Positions 6,980-8,449 of a stretch of DNA of 8,449 bases are shown here, in pieces. The notes under the pieces were generated by a model. It did not search any database. It had not been told where the DNA came from and saw nothing but the letters and a program-made list of their open reading frames with translations. This DNA is from Oscillospiraceae bacterium (lineage in GTDB: Bacteria > Bacillota > Clostridia > Oscillospirales > Ruminococcaceae). The DNA lies in assembly GCA_009784765.1 (NCBI GenBank), contig WQXP01000037.1:1-8449 (forward strand), given 5' to 3'. The position numbers and the translations under genes are program-made. How positions within the stretch are numbered: position 1 is the first letter of the stretch; every line of letters starts with the position of its first letter.

Positions 6980-7253
6980 GGTTATCCGACAAGAAGTGCT
7001 TCAAGAGTAAAACAGCAACATTTTTTTCCTCACGCGTGAGTGAGACGCTCACATCAGAAACGAGGGTCAAATCGACCATTATAAAGTTGGAATACTTTAT
7101 AAGCGCGTGCCATTGTTCGCGTGCTTCTTCGAACTGCTCTTGTTCAAGGTTCGCCACTATCTCGCCGACTTTGCTTGACACGAACATATCGCAGAAAATC
7201 GCGAACCCGCTCAGCAAGGCGAACACAGCTATACAAACGTAGACTTTTTTCAT
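6969..7253 (-). CDS. DUF4363 family small membrane-anchored protein
   Basis: The 94-residue product has an N-terminal hydrophobic segment (about 4-22, KVYVCIAVFALLSGFAIFCD), probably a membrane anchor or signal anchor, followed by a charged helical domain (FEEAREQWHALIKYSNFI; SVSLTREEKNVAVLLLKHFL). This architecture, the spacing of Trp and hydrophobic residues, and the place directly after spoVAE fit DUF4363, whose role is unknown. The start at 7253 (MKKVYV) is preferred over an in-frame ATG 16 codons earlier: it has AAGGGAG 4 nt upstream, while the earlier one overlaps the spoVAE end and would put a charged stretch before the anchor. It lies 10 nt after spoVAE, so it is in the same transcript. 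Its C-terminal residues lie in the repeat array. Confidence 0.78.
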   Translation of the reverse strand: MKKVYVCIAVFALLSGFAIFCDMFVSSKVGEIVANLEQEQFEEAREQWHALIKYSNFIMVDLTLVSDVSVSLTREEKNVAVLLLKHFLSDNLDN

Positions 7254-7263
7254 ATTGCTCCCT

Positions 7264-7623
7264 TCATATTTTCTTCCCTTTTCTCTTGAAGAATATGGCA
7301 ACTAAAAGCCCCGCAATCATGACTGTTTCTAATCCTGCGGCGGACGCGCCTAATCCTCCGGAAAAAGCACCGAGCAAACCTTGCGCGTTTACGCCGGCGC
7401 GAACACCCTCCACCAACAGATGCCCGAAGCCCGTCAGAGGAACCGTCGCCCCTGCCCCTGCGAACTCGACTAAAGGGGCGTACCAGCCGAGGGCGCTTAT
7501 CACCACCCCTGCAACCACGAACCCCACAAGAACCCGCCCGGGGGTGAGTTTGGTATGGTTAATCAATAATTGTCCGCAAAGGCATAACGCGCCTCCGACT
7601 AAGAATGCGTACAGATAAATCAT
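7264..7623 (-). CDS. spoVAE: Stage V sporulation protein AE (SpoVAE/SpoVAEb)
   Basis: SpoVAE is an integral inner-membrane component of the SpoVA complex, which moves Ca-dipicolinic acid into the forespore and releases it at germination. The 119-residue protein is the usual size and keeps the family's signature stretches: MIYLYAFLVGGALCLCGQLL at the N-terminus, TKLTPGRVLVGFVVAGVV, APLVEFAGAGATVPLTGFGH and LLGAFSGGLGASAAG. Hydrophobic segments lie at about 2-22, 32-52 and 85-112, and the C-terminal tail is basic (KRKGKK). AAGGAG is correctly spaced before the ATG. It is intact, although its normal upstream partner spoVAD is truncated, so its expression may depend on whatever now lies upstream. 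Confidence 0.95.
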   Translation of the reverse strand: MIYLYAFLVGGALCLCGQLLINHTKLTPGRVLVGFVVAGVVISALGWYAPLVEFAGAGATVPLTGFGHLLVEGVRAGVNAQGLLGAFSGGLGASAAGLETVMIAGLLVAIFFKRKGKKI

Positions 7624-7675
7624 GGTTATTCTCCTTGTTCTGTCGAATCAGACGAGCGAGCGGGGACGCTCACCC

Positions 7676-8095
7676 CTACACAGCGGAAATATGAACAGCG
7701 TGTGCAATGCCCGGAATGCTCTCCCCCTGCTGAGTCATCGTCGGCGACATAAGCGCGCCGGTGGCGACAAACAACACACTCCCGAGTTTGTGTTTCGCGA
7801 CTTCGCCAAGCAGATACCCGCACAGAACACTCGCGGAACAGCCGCACCCCGAACCTCCTGCGTGTGTGTCCTGCTCAGGGGCGTATAGCATTACGCCGCA
7901 GTCTTTATGCTTGGCGGCTAAGTCAATCTTGTCCTTTTCGAACATTTCGCATAAAATCGCACTTCCTACTCTGCCGAGGTCGCCCGTTACAATGCAATCG
8001 AACTCCGCGACGCTTGTTCCCGTGTTCGCAAAATGCGTCTTGATAGTATGATATGCGGCAGGTGCCATTGCTGCACCCATATTAGTGGGGTACAA
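7676..8095 (-). pseudogene. spoVAD: 5'-truncated spoVAD (SpoVAD C-terminal fragment)
   Basis: SpoVAD is the thiolase-fold, dipicolinic-acid-binding subunit of the SpoVA channel. What remains aligns from memory with about residues 200-338 of B. subtilis SpoVAD: NMGAAMAPAAYHTIK, FDCIVTGDLGRVGSAIL, KDCGVMLYAPEQDTHAGGSGCGCSA, VLFVATGALMSPTMTQQGESI and PGIAHAV. The N-terminal ~60% of the protein, including half of the thiolase fold, is absent. Reading upstream in frame, TGA comes directly before a TTG (8095) that has no usable ribosome site; both lie in the arm of an inverted repeat. Within the fragment the frame is clean and well conserved, so the break is either recent or reversible. Spacing to spoVAE (52 nt) is normal. 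Confidence 0.9.
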
Positions 8096-8119
8096 TCATA
8101 CATGGTGTGATTGTACCCC
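8087..8119. repeat. Perfect 12-bp inverted repeat at the spoVAD break
   Basis: The arms GGGGTACAATCA (8087-8098) and TGATTGTACCCC (8108-8119) are exact reverse complements around a 9-nt loop. SpoVAD-like sequence begins immediately outside the left arm. Neither side carries a T-run, so it is not a convincing intrinsic terminator. It may be the end of an inserted element, a recombination site or an operator. Confidence 0.9.
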
Positions 8120-8145
8120 TGTGGTTTATATAAAGTTTTCTACCT

Positions 8146-8449
8146 TTAATCAAATTCACCGCCCTTGTAAAGGTTTCCGAGGTTATGTCCCGCGCGTAAT
8201 TCACGGCTGGTAGCGTTGACGATTGACGAGAGTTTGTTCTCGGTAAGAACAAAGAGACAGTCGGGACGCATATGACGGTTCGAGAACAGGTTAGTGTTAT
8301 GGGTGGTGAAGATTACCTGCGTGTTACGGACGGAAAAAGTACGCTCAAACGGCATTCTCAAGCGAGAAATAAACTTGTCTAAATCGGCAACGAGCGTCTT
8401 TATCGGAGGCGAAATTCTCTTTTTCTGCGACTTCATTATTGAATTTTTC
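8146..8449 (-). CDS. AAA/ABC-type ATPase, C-terminal part (runs off the right edge)
   Basis: The frame is open from the stop at 8146 to the right edge, so the upstream part is probably outside the window; the ATG at 8436 is just an internal Met. The end resembles the C-terminus of AAA15/AAA_21-like ATPases related to OLD and abortive-infection proteins. It has ISPPIKTLVADLDKF, similar to the segment after Walker B, then NTQVIFTTHNTNLFS with the switch histidine, RPDCLFVLTENKLSS, and RELRAGHNLGNLYKGGEFD at the terminus. The Walker B acidic pair expected just before ISPP is not seen in this frame (KSQKKR is there instead), so the gene may be degenerate, frameshifted near the edge, or a divergent member. 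Such ATPases often belong to defence or mobile regions; a defence role here is inference only. Confidence 0.6.
   Translation of the reverse strand, partial: KNSIMKSQKKRISPPIKTLVADLDKFISRLRMPFERTFSVRNTQVIFTTHNTNLFSNRHMRPDCLFVLTENKLSSIVNATSRELRAGHNLGNLYKGGEFD

Noticed and set aside
7254..7301. Upstream start for DUF4363 (16 extra codons)
   Set aside because: It overlaps the spoVAE end and lacks a good ribosome site, whereas 7253 has AAGGGAG and begins with MKK before the hydrophobic segment.
7658..7671. Small hairpin GAGCG-GGGA-CGCTC between spoVAD and spoVAE
   Set aside because: A 5-bp stem without T-run; too weak to call a terminator or regulatory element, perhaps a fragment of a dispersed palindromic repeat.
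8093..8095. TTG as a genuine start of a short SpoVAD
   Set aside because: It lies in the arm of the inverted repeat directly after an in-frame TGA with no usable ribosome site; homology shows it is mid-protein.

Overview
The window looks like chromosome from a motile, endospore-forming Gram-positive bacterium, most likely class Clostridia. It carries a flagellar hook-filament junction operon (flgM-flgN-flgK-flgL-DUF6470-fliW-csrA), spoVA sporulation genes and an MEP-pathway isoprenoid gene. Every gene I can support lies on the minus strand, so transcription runs from high to low coordinates. The species cannot be named from the sequence.

Right part (about 6969-8449): the C-terminal part of an AAA/ABC-type ATPase enters from beyond the window edge (8146-8449). 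Next is a perfect 12-bp inverted repeat (8087-8119). Directly against it lies a 5'-truncated spoVAD (7676-8095) holding only the last ~135 residues of a protein that is normally ~338. Then come an intact spoVAE (7264-7623) and a DUF4363 gene (6969-7253). SpoVAD homology stops at the edge of the inverted repeat, so a DNA rearrangement has cut the dipicolinic-acid channel operon there.

Middle (about 6211-6980): a tandem array of TTGAC-type heptads begins inside the last codons of the DUF4363 gene. It supplies the -35 box of a perfect sigma-A promoter (TTGACA-N17-TATAAT) for ispF. Between ispF and flgM are a near-consensus sigma-D/sigma-28 promoter (TAAAGTTT-N11-GCCGAAAG) and a strong GC-rich hairpin in the presumed leader.

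Left part (1-6210): the late flagellar operon. FlgM is the anti-sigma-28 factor and FlgN the chaperone for FlgK and FlgL, the two junction proteins. DUF6470 is the YviE-like protein usual at this place. FliW and CsrA are the partner pair controlling flagellin translation; csrA overlaps the fliW stop codon and runs off the left edge. FlgK is much larger than usual (932 residues) because of two insertions, one with diverged repeats. A second copy of the heptad array precedes flgK and again gives a plausible sigma-A promoter.

The points most worth following up are the spoVAD break, the promoter-forming repeat arrays and the enlarged FlgK. No CRISPR array, tRNA, rRNA or complete insertion sequence was seen.
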